From the NCBI RefSeq assembly GCF_030678915.1, contig NZ_JAUUTZ010000004.1, positions 124,001 to 188,000 on the forward strand: a stretch of DNA of 64,000 nucleotides, given 5' to 3'. Both the position numbers and the translations under genes were made by a program. The notes beneath the pieces are model-generated. The model saw nothing but the letters and a program-made list of their open reading frames with translations, made no database searches and was not told the origin of the DNA. This document shows positions 17,747 to 27,177 of this stretch, in pieces. This stretch comes from Paracoccus wurundjeri. Lineage in GTDB: Bacteria > Pseudomonadota > Alphaproteobacteria > Rhodobacterales > Rhodobacteraceae. How positions within the stretch are numbered: position 1 is the first letter of the stretch; the number at the start of each line of letters is the position of its first letter.

Positions 17747-19804
17747 ATGGGAGATTGGGTGATCGGTGTTGATGTGGGTGGAACCTTCACCGATTTTTCG
17801 GCACGGCAATTATCAACGGGACTTTCGGTCCTGCATAAGCGCCCGTCGACGCCGCATGACCCATCCGAGGCGATTCTGAACGGTTTGCGGGAATTGCAGG
17901 AAAAGGCCGAAATCGCCGGCGATGATATCGCCCGATTTGCTCATGGCACGACCGTCGCGACCAACGCTTTGCTGCAACGGAAAGGGCCGAAAACCGGTTT
18001 GGTGACCACCCGCGGTTTCCGCGATCTGCTGGAAATCGGCCGTCAGGTCCGCCCGGCCATCTACGATTTGCAGACCGACGCTCCGCCGCCACTGGTCGAT
18101 CGGGAACACCGTCTGGAAATCTCCGAGCGGATCGGCCCGAAGGGAGAGGCGATCATCGAACTGACCGATGCCGAGATTGACGCCATCGTCGCGAAACTTG
18201 GCCCGATGACCGATGTCGAATCGCTTGCGGTCTGCCTGATTTTTTCTTTCCTCAATCCTGCCCATGAAGAACGTATCGCGGCTGCTTTGCGCAATGCCTA
18301 TCCGGATCTCTGCGTCTCGATCTCAAGCGAGGTGCATCCTGAATTCCGCGAATATGAACGGTTCTCGACCACGGTCATCAATGCCTTCCTGCAACCCGAG
18401 GTCGGACGTTATATGGACCGGCTGAGTTCGGCGATCCAGAAGGTCGCGCCAAAGGCCGCGCTTGGCATCTTTCAGTCGGCGGGAGGGTTGATGTCCATTG
18501 AGCAGGCATCCCGCTTTCCGGTTCGAACGGCGCTTTCGGGGCCTGCCGCGGGCGCGGTCGGGGCGGCGGCGGCGGCCGGGATGTCCGGGATCAGGAATAT
18601 CATCACTCTCGATATCGGCGGAACAAGCACGGATGTTGCATTGATACAGGACGGTAAGGTCGAAACCTCGAACCTGCGCGACATTGCGGGTTTCCGCATC
18701 CGCCTGCCGACGGTCGATATTCATACTGTCGGTGCAGGTGGAGGATCCATCGCACATCTTGGTGCCGACGGGCTGCTGAAGGTCGGCCCGATGAGCGCGG
18801 GCGCCGTGCCCGGCCCGGCCTGCTATGCGCGGGGCGGTGACAAGCCGACGGTTTCGGACGCGAATGTGGTGCTGGGTCGCCTGCCGGCGCGGCTTGCCAA
18901 CGGCTTTCCGATCGACAGCGATCTTGCCCGGACTGCCATCGAACAGATCAGCAAGCCGCTTGACCTGTCGCTGGAAATGGCCGCACATGGTATCGTCAGC
19001 ATCGCCGCTTCGAATATGGCGCGGGCCATTCGTGCGGTCACCATCGAGAAGGGGCAGGATCCGCGCGGCTTCACCCTGATGTGCTTCGGTGGTGCAGGCG
19101 GTCTGCATGCGGCGGATGTGGCCGATATTCTGGCCATGCGCCGCATCCTTGTTCCGCGCGCGCCGGGCATTCTGTGCGCCGAAGGGCTGATCGTCGCGGA
19201 TTTGCAGGAAAACTATGTCACCACCTGCCGCTGTCCGCTTGACGATGATCTGACGATCATTGCCGAGGCGGTCAGCCGGCTGAGCGATCAGGCCGAGGAA
19301 TGGCTGACGGCGCAGGGCGACGATTCCGCTTTCATTACCAGCCGCAACCAGACCGTCATTCTGGATTTGCGCTATATCGGTCAAAACTATGAATTGCCGG
19401 TCGAGATCGGCACTGGCCGCCACGCCGCAAAGCTTCCTTTGGTCGAGTCCCTGAAACGGGCCTTCTTCCGGCAGCATGAAGCTGCCTATGGTCATCACGA
19501 TCCTGATGCCGGCGTCGAGATCGTCAATGTCCGCATCCGCGCGACGATGGAATTTGCCAGGCAGGCAGTCGATGCGGCACGGCCCCTGGGTAAGGCGCGA
19601 CCTGCCGCAACCGAGCGGATCTGGTTCGAACGGACCGGCTTTGTTCCGACCCCGGTCTATGATCGCGACGGGCTGGCGGAAGGCACTCGCATCAGCGGCC
19701 CGGCCCTGATCACGCAATTCGATACCACCACACTGGTGCCGCCCGACTGGACGCTTTCGGTCGATGCCGCGATGAATATGATTATGGAGCGTAACGATGA
19801 CTGA
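17747..19804 (+). CDS. hyuA: Hydantoinase/oxoprolinase-type protein, subunit A
   Basis: A 685-residue member of the HyuA family (N-methylhydantoinase A, 5-oxoprolinase N-half, acetone carboxylase beta-like), cytoplasmic ATP-dependent enzymes that act on cyclic amides or related carbonyl compounds. The actin-like ATPase signatures are clear: VIGVDVGGTFTDFSA at residues 3-17 and ITLDIGGTSTDVALI near residue 285. HTVGAGGGSIAH and GPACYARGG are family hallmarks. Length is normal. The start has a strong AGGAGG site. It overlaps hyuB by 8 bases, and the two subunits work together. The downstream TRAP transporter and dehydrogenases suggest an imported substrate; 5-oxoproline or hydantoin specificity cannot be read from the sequence. 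Confidence 0.88.
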   Translation: MGDWVIGVDVGGTFTDFSARQLSTGLSVLHKRPSTPHDPSEAILNGLRELQEKAEIAGDDIARFAHGTTVATNALLQRKGPKTGLVTTRGFRDLLEIGRQVRPAIYDLQTDAPPPLVDREHRLEISERIGPKGEAIIELTDAEIDAIVAKLGPMTDVESLAVCLIFSFLNPAHEERIAAALRNAYPDLCVSISSEVHPEFREYERFSTTVINAFLQPEVGRYMDRLSSAIQKVAPKAALGIFQSAGGLMSIEQASRFPVRTALSGPAAGAVGAAAAAGMSGIRNIITLDIGGTSTDVALIQDGKVETSNLRDIAGFRIRLPTVDIHTVGAGGGSIAHLGADGLLKVGPMSAGAVPGPACYARGGDKPTVSDANVVLGRLPARLANGFPIDSDLARTAIEQISKPLDLSLEMAAHGIVSIAASNMARAIRAVTIEKGQDPRGFTLMCFGGAGGLHAADVADILAMRRILVPRAPGILCAEGLIVADLQENYVTTCRCPLDDDLTIIAEAVSRLSDQAEEWLTAQGDDSAFITSRNQTVILDLRYIGQNYELPVEIGTGRHAAKLPLVESLKRAFFRQHEAAYGHHDPDAGVEIVNVRIRATMEFARQAVDAARPLGKARPAATERIWFERTGFVPTPVYDRDGLAEGTRISGPALITQFDTTTLVPPDWTLSVDAAMNMIMERNDD

Positions 19805-21485
19805 TGCCGTATCGCTTGATCCGATCACGACCGAGATAAGCTGGAACAGCCTGCGCTCGATCGCCGATGAATGTTTCCTGACATTGATGCGCAGCGCATT
19901 CTCGACCAATATCAAGGAAAGACACGATCATTCGACCGCGATTGCGGATCGGAACGGTAGGCTGATCGTTCAGGCCGAGAACGCCTTGCCGATCCACCTT
20001 GCCTCGATGTCTGGCCTGATCGGGCTGATCCACAAGCAATATTCCGACAGCCTCGCGCCGGGCGATATCTTTATCGCCAATGACCCACATGTGGCGGGGG
20101 GGTCGCATCTGCCGGATATCAACATGGCGATGCCGGTTTTCGACGGCGACCGGTTGCTGGGTTTCGTGGCCAATATCGTGCACCACGCCGATGTGGGCGG
20201 GGCCTCGGTCGGCTCGATGTCGGGCGGGTTGAACGAGATCTACAAGGAGGGGCTGCGAATCCCGATCCTGCGCCTGTTCCGCAAGGGTGAGCTGTGCGAT
20301 GACATCATGCGGCTTTTGCTGTTGAACATGCGCTTGCCGAATGAACGGCTGGGCGATCTGAATGCGCAGATTGCGGCGGTCAAGATCGGGGTGAAACGTC
20401 TGAAAGAGGTGATCGCGCGTCACGGGGCGGATCATCTGGCGGTCTTGTGCGACGAGATCGTCAACCGCACCAATCTGCGGATGCGCAATGCCATCGCCAG
20501 CGTTCCCGACGGCGAATACAACTTTGCCGATGTGATGGATGATGACGGATTGGGCACCGAGGATGTGCGGATCGCCCTGACCGTCAGAAAGACAGGCGAT
20601 AAGATCGTCTTCGATTTTACCGGCACCTCGCCGCAGGTTCCGGGCAATTTCAACATGACGCTGAATACCACGAAATCGGCGGTCTGCTATGCGCTCAAAT
20701 CGCTGCTGGATCCCGAAGTTCCCAACAATCAGGGGATTTTCGATGCGATCGAGATTAAGGCGGAGCCGGGAAGTTTCGTCAACTGCATCCATCCGGCGGC
20801 TGTGGCGATGCGGGCAAATTCATGTCAGCGGGTGGTGGATGTCGTGCTGGGCGCCTTTGCCGATGCGCTGCCCGACCGGGTTGTCGGGGCGGCGAACGGA
20901 GCCAATACCAGTGCCGTCTTCGCGGGAACGGATCCGCAGACGGGAAATTCCTATGTCTATCTGGAGACCCTTGGCGGCGGTATGGGGGCAAGGGCCGGCA
21001 AGGATGGCAAGGACGGTGTTCAGGTCCATATCACCAATACCGCCAACCTTCCGGTCGAGGCGATCGAGCTGGAATATCCGCTGCGCGTCGAGGAATATTC
21101 GCTGATCACCGATTCAGGCGGAGCAGGAAAATATCGCGGCGGCATGGGCATCCGGCGGGCGATCCGTCCGATTGGTCATCTGTGCGAATTCAACGGCGTC
21201 GGCGACCGTTTCCGTCATCAGCCCTGGGGGCTCTTTGGCGGCAAGCCGGGGGCGACGGGTGAATTCCATCTGCGCAACGACGACGGCACATCCAGAAATC
21301 TGCCATCCAAGGTCACGGGCGTCTTTGTGACTGATGAAACCATGGTGGTGATCGAAACCCCCGGAGCCGGAGGTTACGGCGACCCCGGCGAGCGGACGGC
21401 CGAGGCGATCCACGAGGATCTGGTCTCGGGCAAATTCACCGAGACTTTCGTCGCCGAAAACTATGTCTCGGAAAAGGTCGCGTAA
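19797..21485 (+). CDS. hyuB: Hydantoinase/oxoprolinase-type protein, subunit B
   Basis: A 562-residue HyuB-family protein. Hallmarks read directly: DPITTEISWNSLRSIADE near the start, KERHDHSTAI, NDPHVAGGSHLPD near residue 97, FVANIVHHADVGG, and the C-terminal GGGMGAR, TDSGGAGKYRGGMGIRR and ETPGAGGYGDP blocks. It pairs with HyuA to form the ATP-dependent hydrolase. The ATG at 19797 lies 8 bases inside hyuA, so translation is coupled. A 46-base gap leads to the TRAP binding-protein gene. Confidence 0.88.
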   Translation: MTDAVSLDPITTEISWNSLRSIADECFLTLMRSAFSTNIKERHDHSTAIADRNGRLIVQAENALPIHLASMSGLIGLIHKQYSDSLAPGDIFIANDPHVAGGSHLPDINMAMPVFDGDRLLGFVANIVHHADVGGASVGSMSGGLNEIYKEGLRIPILRLFRKGELCDDIMRLLLLNMRLPNERLGDLNAQIAAVKIGVKRLKEVIARHGADHLAVLCDEIVNRTNLRMRNAIASVPDGEYNFADVMDDDGLGTEDVRIALTVRKTGDKIVFDFTGTSPQVPGNFNMTLNTTKSAVCYALKSLLDPEVPNNQGIFDAIEIKAEPGSFVNCIHPAAVAMRANSCQRVVDVVLGAFADALPDRVVGAANGANTSAVFAGTDPQTGNSYVYLETLGGGMGARAGKDGKDGVQVHITNTANLPVEAIELEYPLRVEEYSLITDSGGAGKYRGGMGIRRAIRPIGHLCEFNGVGDRFRHQPWGLFGGKPGATGEFHLRNDDGTSRNLPSKVTGVFVTDETMVVIETPGAGGYGDPGERTAEAIHEDLVSGKFTETFVAENYVSEKVA

Positions 21486-21531
21486 CGATAAGAATCGCCG
21501 TTGTCCACAGATCAACAGAGAGGAAAATAAC

Positions 21532-22521
21532 ATGCAGAACAGAATCCTGAGTGCGGCATTTTCCCTGATGGCAATGTCAGGGGCCGCCATGGCGCAAAGC
21601 TATTCCTGGGATCTTGCCAATGAATACGGTGAAAGCACCATCATGGGGCAAGCGGATCAGGTGTTTATCGAGGCGGTGCAGGAAGCCTCTGGGGGCGAAA
21701 TGACGATCACCGGCCATTACGGCGGCTCGATCGGATATAAATCGGTCGATCAGTTCGATGCGGTGGGCGATGGCGCGCTGGATATGGCTGATACCATCAC
21801 CACTTCGCTGTCGGGTATAGAGCCGCTGTTCCTGTTATCGTCGCTACCGTTTATCGCCAATACGAATGCCGATGCGAAACTTCTTTGGGAGGTCGCGCGT
21901 CCGCATTACGAAGAGCTATTCGAAAAGCATAATCAGGTATTGCTTTGGGCGACGCCATGGCCGCCTTCAGGTATCTGGGCGCAAGAGCCAATCACCTCCG
22001 CCGAGGAAATGAAGGATCTCAAGATCCGCGGCTGGGACGCCAGCGGCGTACGGACGCTTTCGAATGCCGGATCCACCGCTGTCCAGATCAGCTGGGCGGA
22101 TACCGTTCCACAGCTTGCAGCAGGCAGCATCAATTCGGTCCTGACTTCCGCCGATGGCGGGGCAAGTTCCAAGTTCTGGGAGTTCCTCGATGACTTCACC
22201 GCGGTGAATTATTCGATGGCCTTGAACATGACCCATATGAACAAGGACATCTACGATAGCCTGACCCCGGAACAACAGGATATCATCCGCGCCGCCGCCG
22301 AAAAGGCCAGCGACGCAGCCTGGGAAGATCTTGAAAAGCGTGTGGAGCAGAACTTCGAGGAGATGCGCGCCAATGGCGTCACCATCACCACTGACGTTCC
22401 CGCTGATTTTCTTGAGTTTCTGCGCCAGTCCGGCCAAGAGGTTTACGATGAATGGTTAAGTAACGTCGGGCCTGTCGGACAGCAAATCCTGGACGAATAC
22501 GCCGAAAAGCGTGGATCGTAA
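21532..22521 (+). CDS. dctP: TRAP transporter substrate-binding protein
   Basis: A 329-residue DctP-family periplasmic receptor. It has a Sec signal peptide MQNRILSAAFSLMAMSGAAMA with cleavage before QSYSW. A family-typical segment IRGWDASGVRTLSNAGSTAVQ includes the arginine that clamps carboxylate ligands in many DctP proteins. The start ATG 21532 is preceded by GAGAGGAAAATAAC. It hands its ligand, probably an organic acid, to the DctQM proteins encoded next. A carboxylate-bearing substrate would fit the hydantoinase pair upstream. Confidence 0.9.
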   Translation: MQNRILSAAFSLMAMSGAAMAQSYSWDLANEYGESTIMGQADQVFIEAVQEASGGEMTITGHYGGSIGYKSVDQFDAVGDGALDMADTITTSLSGIEPLFLLSSLPFIANTNADAKLLWEVARPHYEELFEKHNQVLLWATPWPPSGIWAQEPITSAEEMKDLKIRGWDASGVRTLSNAGSTAVQISWADTVPQLAAGSINSVLTSADGGASSKFWEFLDDFTAVNYSMALNMTHMNKDIYDSLTPEQQDIIRAAAEKASDAAWEDLEKRVEQNFEEMRANGVTITTDVPADFLEFLRQSGQEVYDEWLSNVGPVGQQILDEYAEKRGS

Positions 22522-22578
22522 TCTGACTGGGCGTGCCTGTGGTTGCGCGTCCGCAACTCAATTCCCGAGGTTGGAAAC

Positions 22579-23094
22579 ATGCTTTCGCGTATAGTCATTC
22601 GCGTGTCCGGGATCTGCTCGGGCGCTGGAATTGCGGTTGCGGCCGCCCTTCTGGTCTATATGGTCATTCACATCATCCTTGAAATTATCCTGCGGAACTT
22701 TTTCGCAAGTTCGACCAACTCGATGGGCGAATATGTCGGTTATGCGACCGGCGCGATGGCCTTTATGGCGATGGGCCACACCTTCATGAGCCGCAAGCAT
22801 GTGCGTGTCAGCCTGCTGCGGCGCTTTCTGAAGGGGAAGATCGCCATTGCCGTCGAACTGTTCTGCATCGTGGCGACCTTCGCCATGTTCGCCTTCATGA
22901 CGCGCTATATCTGGCTGATCCTGATGCGCGATTATACGCGCGGCTCAGTCAGTCCCAGCCTGATGGCGACGCCGACCTGGTATATTGATGCCGCGCTTTT
23001 CGCGGGTCTGGTGATTTTCCTGATTCAGCTTGTGGCTTCGGCGATCGACACCGTGATCAATGGCGTCCCGGAAGAACAGATCGAGGGAGAATAA
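22579..23094 (+). CDS. dctQ: TRAP transporter small permease subunit
   Basis: A 171-residue membrane protein with four hydrophobic helices, as expected for DctQ. The second helix region reads TNSMGEYVGYATGAMAFMAMG, followed by SRKHVRVSLL, the conserved DctQ motif region. Start chosen at ATG 22579, with GAGG a proper distance upstream, instead of a TTG frame start at 22543. The large permease begins three bases after its stop. Confidence 0.88.
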   Translation: MLSRIVIRVSGICSGAGIAVAAALLVYMVIHIILEIILRNFFASSTNSMGEYVGYATGAMAFMAMGHTFMSRKHVRVSLLRRFLKGKIAIAVELFCIVATFAMFAFMTRYIWLILMRDYTRGSVSPSLMATPTWYIDAALFAGLVIFLIQLVASAIDTVINGVPEEQIEGE

Positions 23095-23097
23095 GCC

Positions 23098-24426
23098 ATG
23101 GAATCCCTGATTGTTGCTTTTGGAATTCTTGCGCTGGTCATCTTCTTTCTGGGGATCGGCGTCTGGGTCTTTGCCGGCCTGCTGCTGGTCAGCACTGTCG
23201 GTCTGGTCTTGTTCATCGACATGCCCTTCCACCGTATCGGAACCATTCTCGCGCCGCTGGTGATCCGCAGTTCGACCGCATGGGAACTTTCCGCCATCCC
23301 GATGTTCATCTGGATGGGAGAGATCATCCTGCGAACAGATGTATCGACCCGGCTTTTCAAGGGGCTGTCGCCCCTGACCTACTATCTTCCCGGCCGGATG
23401 CTGCATACGAATATTTTCGGCTCTGCCGTCTTCGCCGCGATCTGCGGGTCAAGCGCGGCGACCACGGCGACCGTCGGCAAGATCACGATCCCCGAACTGA
23501 AGAAACGCGGCTATTCGAATGCGCTGTCCTATGGCTCGCTTGCCGGTGCCGGCAGTCTTGGGCTGTTGATTCCGCCTTCGATCATGATGATCGTCTATGG
23601 GGTTCTGGCCGAGGTTTCCATTTCGCGTCTTTTTGCCGCTGGTATGATCCCCGGCTTGATGATCGCCGGCATCTATTCGGTCTATGTGATCATTTACAGC
23701 CTGTTCCGGCCCAGCGTGGCGCCGGCGGATTCGCATGCGCCCGGGTTCAGGGACATGATCACAGGTGTCTGCAATCTGGCGCCCATCGGTATCCTGATCG
23801 GGGTCGTCCTTGGTGCAATCTATTCCGGCCTTGCCACGCCATCGGAAACGGCCGCAATCGGAGTTGCCGTAACGCTGATCTATGCCGCCTGCACCTGGCA
23901 ATTGTCATGGGAAACCTTTATTTCCAGCCTTACGGCAGCAGTTCATACAAGCTGCATGATTTCGGCAATCATGATCGCGGCGGCATTCATGTCCACCGCC
24001 ATGGGCTTCATGCATGTACCCCACGATATCGCCAGTGTCATCGACGGTCTGGAACTGTCGCCTTATCAACTGATCTTCATTCTCGTGCTGTTCTATCTGT
24101 TGCTGGGCATGTTCCTCGAGGGTATCTCGATGATGGTGATGAGCCTGCCGATCACGCTGCCGCTGATCCTGGCCGCGGGCTTCGATCCGATCTGGTTCGG
24201 TATCTTCCTGATCCTCATGGCAGAGCTGGCACAGATCACCCCGCCTGTGGGATTCAACCTGTTCATCATTCAGGATCTGACCAAGGTATCCATCACGCGG
24301 ATCATCGCTGCCTGTGTGCCCTTTTTCTTCCTGATGTGTTTCGGCGTCGCGTTGATCACGGTATTCCCCGAGATCGTCCTGTGGCTGCCCGATTATCTGT
24401 TCCAAAGCGGCGGAGGGTTGCCATGA
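23098..24426 (+). CDS. dctM: TRAP transporter large permease subunit
   Basis: A 442-residue DctM-family permease with about 12 hydrophobic segments. Family hallmarks include AAICGSSAATTATVGKITIPE, GSLAGAGSLGLLIPPSIMMI near residue 142 and LAQITPPVGFNLFIIQ near residue 378. It uses an ion gradient to import the substrate delivered by DctP. Its stop overlaps the next gene's ATG by four bases (ATGA), tying the transporter to the dehydrogenases that follow. Confidence 0.92.
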   Translation: MESLIVAFGILALVIFFLGIGVWVFAGLLLVSTVGLVLFIDMPFHRIGTILAPLVIRSSTAWELSAIPMFIWMGEIILRTDVSTRLFKGLSPLTYYLPGRMLHTNIFGSAVFAAICGSSAATTATVGKITIPELKKRGYSNALSYGSLAGAGSLGLLIPPSIMMIVYGVLAEVSISRLFAAGMIPGLMIAGIYSVYVIIYSLFRPSVAPADSHAPGFRDMITGVCNLAPIGILIGVVLGAIYSGLATPSETAAIGVAVTLIYAACTWQLSWETFISSLTAAVHTSCMISAIMIAAAFMSTAMGFMHVPHDIASVIDGLELSPYQLIFILVLFYLLLGMFLEGISMMVMSLPITLPLILAAGFDPIWFGIFLILMAELAQITPPVGFNLFIIQDLTKVSITRIIAACVPFFFLMCFGVALITVFPEIVLWLPDYLFQSGGGLP

Positions 24427-25163
24427 ACCGGCTGACCGGAAAGGTCTGCGTGGTGACCGGCGGCGCATCCGGCATCGGCCGGGAAACTGCGCTTGCCTAT
24501 CTGCGCGAAGGCGCAACGGTTCATGTACTCGATCGAGATGGGCAGGGACTGGCGCTTCTGGCCCGGCAATACCGGGAATTGCATGCGGTCGAGATCGACA
24601 TCACGGATAATGAGACGGTGAGCCGGTTTCATTCTGGGCTGGAGCGTCTGGATGTGCAGTTCAACTGCGCCGGTATGGTGGCGGTGGGTGATCTGAAGGC
24701 ATGCACCCCCGAAGACTGGCAACGGTCGCTTGATCTGAATGTGACCTCTGTCTACCTGATGATGCGTGCGGCGGTGGAACTGATGCTGCGGCAGAGAAAC
24801 GGCAGCATCATCAATGTCGCATCGGTCATTTCCTCGATCGGGGCCGCGCCGGATCGGTTTGCCTATGGGGCAACGAAAGCGGCGGTGATAGGTATGACCA
24901 AATCGGTTGCGCTTGATTATGCCCCGGCCAATATCCGTTGCAATGCGATCTGCCCCTCGGCGGTGGAGACACCATCGATGACCGCGCGGATCGAGGCCAT
25001 GCCTGACAGTGTGGCCGCGCGGCGGAGTTTCGATGCGCGGCAACCGCTTGGCCGCATGGGCACCCCCGCCGAGATTGCCGAACTTGCGGTTTATCTTGCC
25101 TCGGACCTGTCCGGCTTCATGACCGGCAGCGAACTGGTTATCGACGGAGGCGCGAAATTATGA
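24423..25163 (+). CDS. Short-chain dehydrogenase/reductase
   Basis: A 246-residue classical SDR, a cytoplasmic NAD(P)-dependent alcohol or keto reductase. The coenzyme motif TGGASGIG lies at residues 12-19, NCAG at 81-84, and the catalytic YxxxK is Y148/K152 in FAYGATK with serines just before. VLDRDG at the end of beta-2 (acidic) favours NAD over NADP. The C-terminus SGFMTGSELVIDGGAKL is typical. It overlaps dctM and the next gene by four bases each, so it belongs to the same operon and probably oxidises a hydroxyl group of the imported compound or its product. Confidence 0.9.
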   Translation: MNRLTGKVCVVTGGASGIGRETALAYLREGATVHVLDRDGQGLALLARQYRELHAVEIDITDNETVSRFHSGLERLDVQFNCAGMVAVGDLKACTPEDWQRSLDLNVTSVYLMMRAAVELMLRQRNGSIINVASVISSIGAAPDRFAYGATKAAVIGMTKSVALDYAPANIRCNAICPSAVETPSMTARIEAMPDSVAARRSFDARQPLGRMGTPAEIAELAVYLASDLSGFMTGSELVIDGGAKL

Positions 25164-26188
25164 CCTCTGGTGCATCCGTCCGGGCGGCGATTATCGGCTT
25201 GGGCCGCTGGGGGAGAAACCTTGTGGCGGCCAATGCCGCCAATCCTGCATCTGCGCTACGCTTTACCCATGCTGCCACAGGAACGCCCAACAAGGCGCGG
25301 CCTTTCTGCCGCGAATACGGGCTGCAGTTGCTGCCGGACCTTGATGAGGTGCTGGGCAGTGATCGGGTCGATGCCGTTGTCCTTGCCACCCCGCATAGTC
25401 AGCATGGTGCGCAGATCTGTCGGGCGGCGCGCGCGGGCAAGCATGTCTTGGTGGAGAAGCCCCTGACGCTTAACCTTGCCGAAGCTGAAGCGGCTGTTGC
25501 CGCCGCACAGGCGGCGGATGTCAAGCTTTGCGTCGGGTTCAATCGCCGTTTCATGCCTGCCTTTCAGCAGCTTGAGGCAAGCGTTGATGTCGGTGCGCTG
25601 GGTCGGATTTTGCATTTCGAGGGCGCGTTTTCGGGAAGTTTCGGTTATGGATATACCGATCAGATGTGGCGCGGTGACATGCATGAAAATCCGGCGGGCG
25701 GCATGGCCGCGATGGGGATTCACGTCCTTGACGCGATGATTGCCCTGCTTGGTCCTGTGCGCAGGGTATCGACCGTCAGCCGCCGCATCGTGGCGCCTGC
25801 GCAATTGAGGGATGTGACCAGTGTCATGCTGGATTTTCATTGCGGGGCGACTGGCAGCCTGTCGACGCTGATGACCACGGGCAGCTTCTGGCGGCTCCAT
25901 GTCTTCGGCTCGGAGGGCTGGGTGCAAATGCCGGATCAGTCCAGCCTGATCACCTGTGATCTGGCGGGGACGCAGGAACGCAGGAATTTCGATCCCTGCG
26001 ACGGCCTTGCGCGGGAGCTTGACGCATTCGGTGGCAATATTCTGGCGAAGCAATCTTATCCGGTGACGCACCATCAGGCGTTAAGCGGTGTCGCTGCGAT
26101 GCAGGCCATCGCGATTTCCGCCGAACATAATGCAGAGTGGACGGAGGTCGAATCCCCCGCTACATCCTTGGTGTGCCCTATGGCCTGA
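25160..26188 (+). CDS. Gfo/Idh/MocA-family oxidoreductase
   Basis: A 342-residue NAD(P)-dependent dehydrogenase. The N-terminal Rossmann fold shows IIGLGRWGRNLVAANA at about residues 10-25, VVLATPHSQH, and the family's GKHVLVEKPLTL motif with the catalytic-site lysine. The C-terminal domain has GGMAAMGIHVLDAMIAL, where the usual GG(x)3-DxGxH-type motif is recognisable. Family members oxidise sugars, inositols and related polyols, or act as imine/biliverdin-type reductases. Here it overlaps the SDR by four bases (ATGA) and ends 49 bases before the GntR regulator. Confidence 0.88.
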   Translation: MTSGASVRAAIIGLGRWGRNLVAANAANPASALRFTHAATGTPNKARPFCREYGLQLLPDLDEVLGSDRVDAVVLATPHSQHGAQICRAARAGKHVLVEKPLTLNLAEAEAAVAAAQAADVKLCVGFNRRFMPAFQQLEASVDVGALGRILHFEGAFSGSFGYGYTDQMWRGDMHENPAGGMAAMGIHVLDAMIALLGPVRRVSTVSRRIVAPAQLRDVTSVMLDFHCGATGSLSTLMTTGSFWRLHVFGSEGWVQMPDQSSLITCDLAGTQERRNFDPCDGLARELDAFGGNILAKQSYPVTHHQALSGVAAMQAIAISAEHNAEWTEVESPATSLVCPMA

Positions 26189-26237
26189 ATGAATGCATCT
26201 GGCCGTGAATATTGATTCAAAGCGTTTCGGGATAAAA

Positions 26238-26975
26238 ATGAATAAATCGGTGGACGAACGGGATGGTCAGAAGGTTGCCAGAAAGATCCGCGAGGCCATT
26301 CTGAGACTGGAATTGCGGCCGGGGTTGACGCTGGACGAAGCGGACCTTGCCGAACAGATGAATGTTTCACGCACACCGGTGCGCGAGGCCATCATTCAGC
26401 TTATATCCGATGGATTGGTGCACCGCCACGGTCGCAAGGCCATTGTCGCCACAATGGATTTCGACGAGGTTCCCAAGCTTTACGACGCATTGCTGGTTTC
26501 AAGCCGCCTGATTCACCGGCTGGCCGCCGAGCATCGGACAGATGAGGATCTGGCCGTGATCCACAAAACCATGCTGGCATTCGAACGCAGCAAGGATGTG
26601 TCCAACGGCGTCGAAAGATCCGAGGCGAATCTGCAATTCCATTTGGCGATTTCGCGTGCGGCGCATAATCGTTATTTTTCGACATTTTACGACAATGCGC
26701 TGCTTGGGACGATTCGTCTGGCAAGGGCCTGTTTCGCTCAGGTCAGCACCGTTGAATATCTGAACCCCACGACGAAAGAAGAGCTTGCGACGCATCTGGC
26801 GGAAACCGAACGCCAGCATCGTGTCCTATATGCCGCAATCGAAGAATATGACGTCGAACTTGCCGATAAATTGGCGGTAGATCACTATGTCCTGACCCGC
26901 AATCGGGTCGAGAAGGTTCTGTTCCGGGTCGATCCGGCCGTGGAAAATATGGATCTGTCAAAAGAATTGCCCTGA
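26238..26975 (+). CDS. GntR-family regulator, FCD type
   Basis: A 245-residue regulator with an N-terminal winged helix (VARKIREAILRLELRPGLTLDEADLA through VSRTPVREAIIQL) and an all-helical FCD ligand domain. Metal or ligand-binding histidines appear in LQFHLAISRAAHN and in the C-terminal RQHRVLYAAIEEYD region. Start taken at ATG 26238; an upstream ATG at 26193 would add 15 residues. Being the last gene after hyuAB-dctPQM-SDR-Gfo, it likely represses that operon and responds to its substrate. Confidence 0.85.
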   Translation: MNKSVDERDGQKVARKIREAILRLELRPGLTLDEADLAEQMNVSRTPVREAIIQLISDGLVHRHGRKAIVATMDFDEVPKLYDALLVSSRLIHRLAAEHRTDEDLAVIHKTMLAFERSKDVSNGVERSEANLQFHLAISRAAHNRYFSTFYDNALLGTIRLARACFAQVSTVEYLNPTTKEELATHLAETERQHRVLYAAIEEYDVELADKLAVDHYVLTRNRVEKVLFRVDPAVENMDLSKELP

Positions 26976-27155
26976 ACTCTTCGCGGATATCTGGCGGGTT
27001 CTCACCCGGTTGCAAATATGTGACCGGATGATGCCGGCCGGCTGACAGGGCCGTCGGCTGCGCCACGCTCGAACTGCGCAGCGCGAAATTTTTATCGTTG
27101 AACACCATCGATCATGCGCATCGCGGATTGACAGGGCATGCCATTATGATACCAG

Positions 27156-27166
27156 TGGTCATACCA
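27156..27166 (+). promoter_or_regulatory. Candidate FadR/FCD-type GntR operator
   Basis: TGGTCATACCA fits the consensus TNGTNNNACNA of FCD-type GntR regulators and is a perfect TGGT/ACCA palindrome. It lies 11 bases upstream of the FadR-type regulator's ATG (27178), where binding would block its own expression and that of the genes behind it. An overlapping ACCA-G-TGGT palindrome lies at 27151-27159. The rest of the 26976-27177 gap holds nothing else recognisable. Confidence 0.55.
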
Positions 27167-27177
27167 CGGTTAGATGA

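Noticed and set aside
18323-19915. 530-residue open frame on the minus strand
   Set aside because: Antisense shadow of hyuA, which has clear ATPase motifs; no domain in the shadow.
23280-25163. 627-residue open frame on plus reading from dctM into the SDR gene
   Set aside because: The first part is dctM out of frame; the real SDR starts at ATG 24423, where homology and the ATGA overlap begin.
26210-26237. GAAT/ATTC inverted repeat before the GntR gene at 26238
   Set aside because: The arms are only four bases and do not fit the FCD operator consensus.
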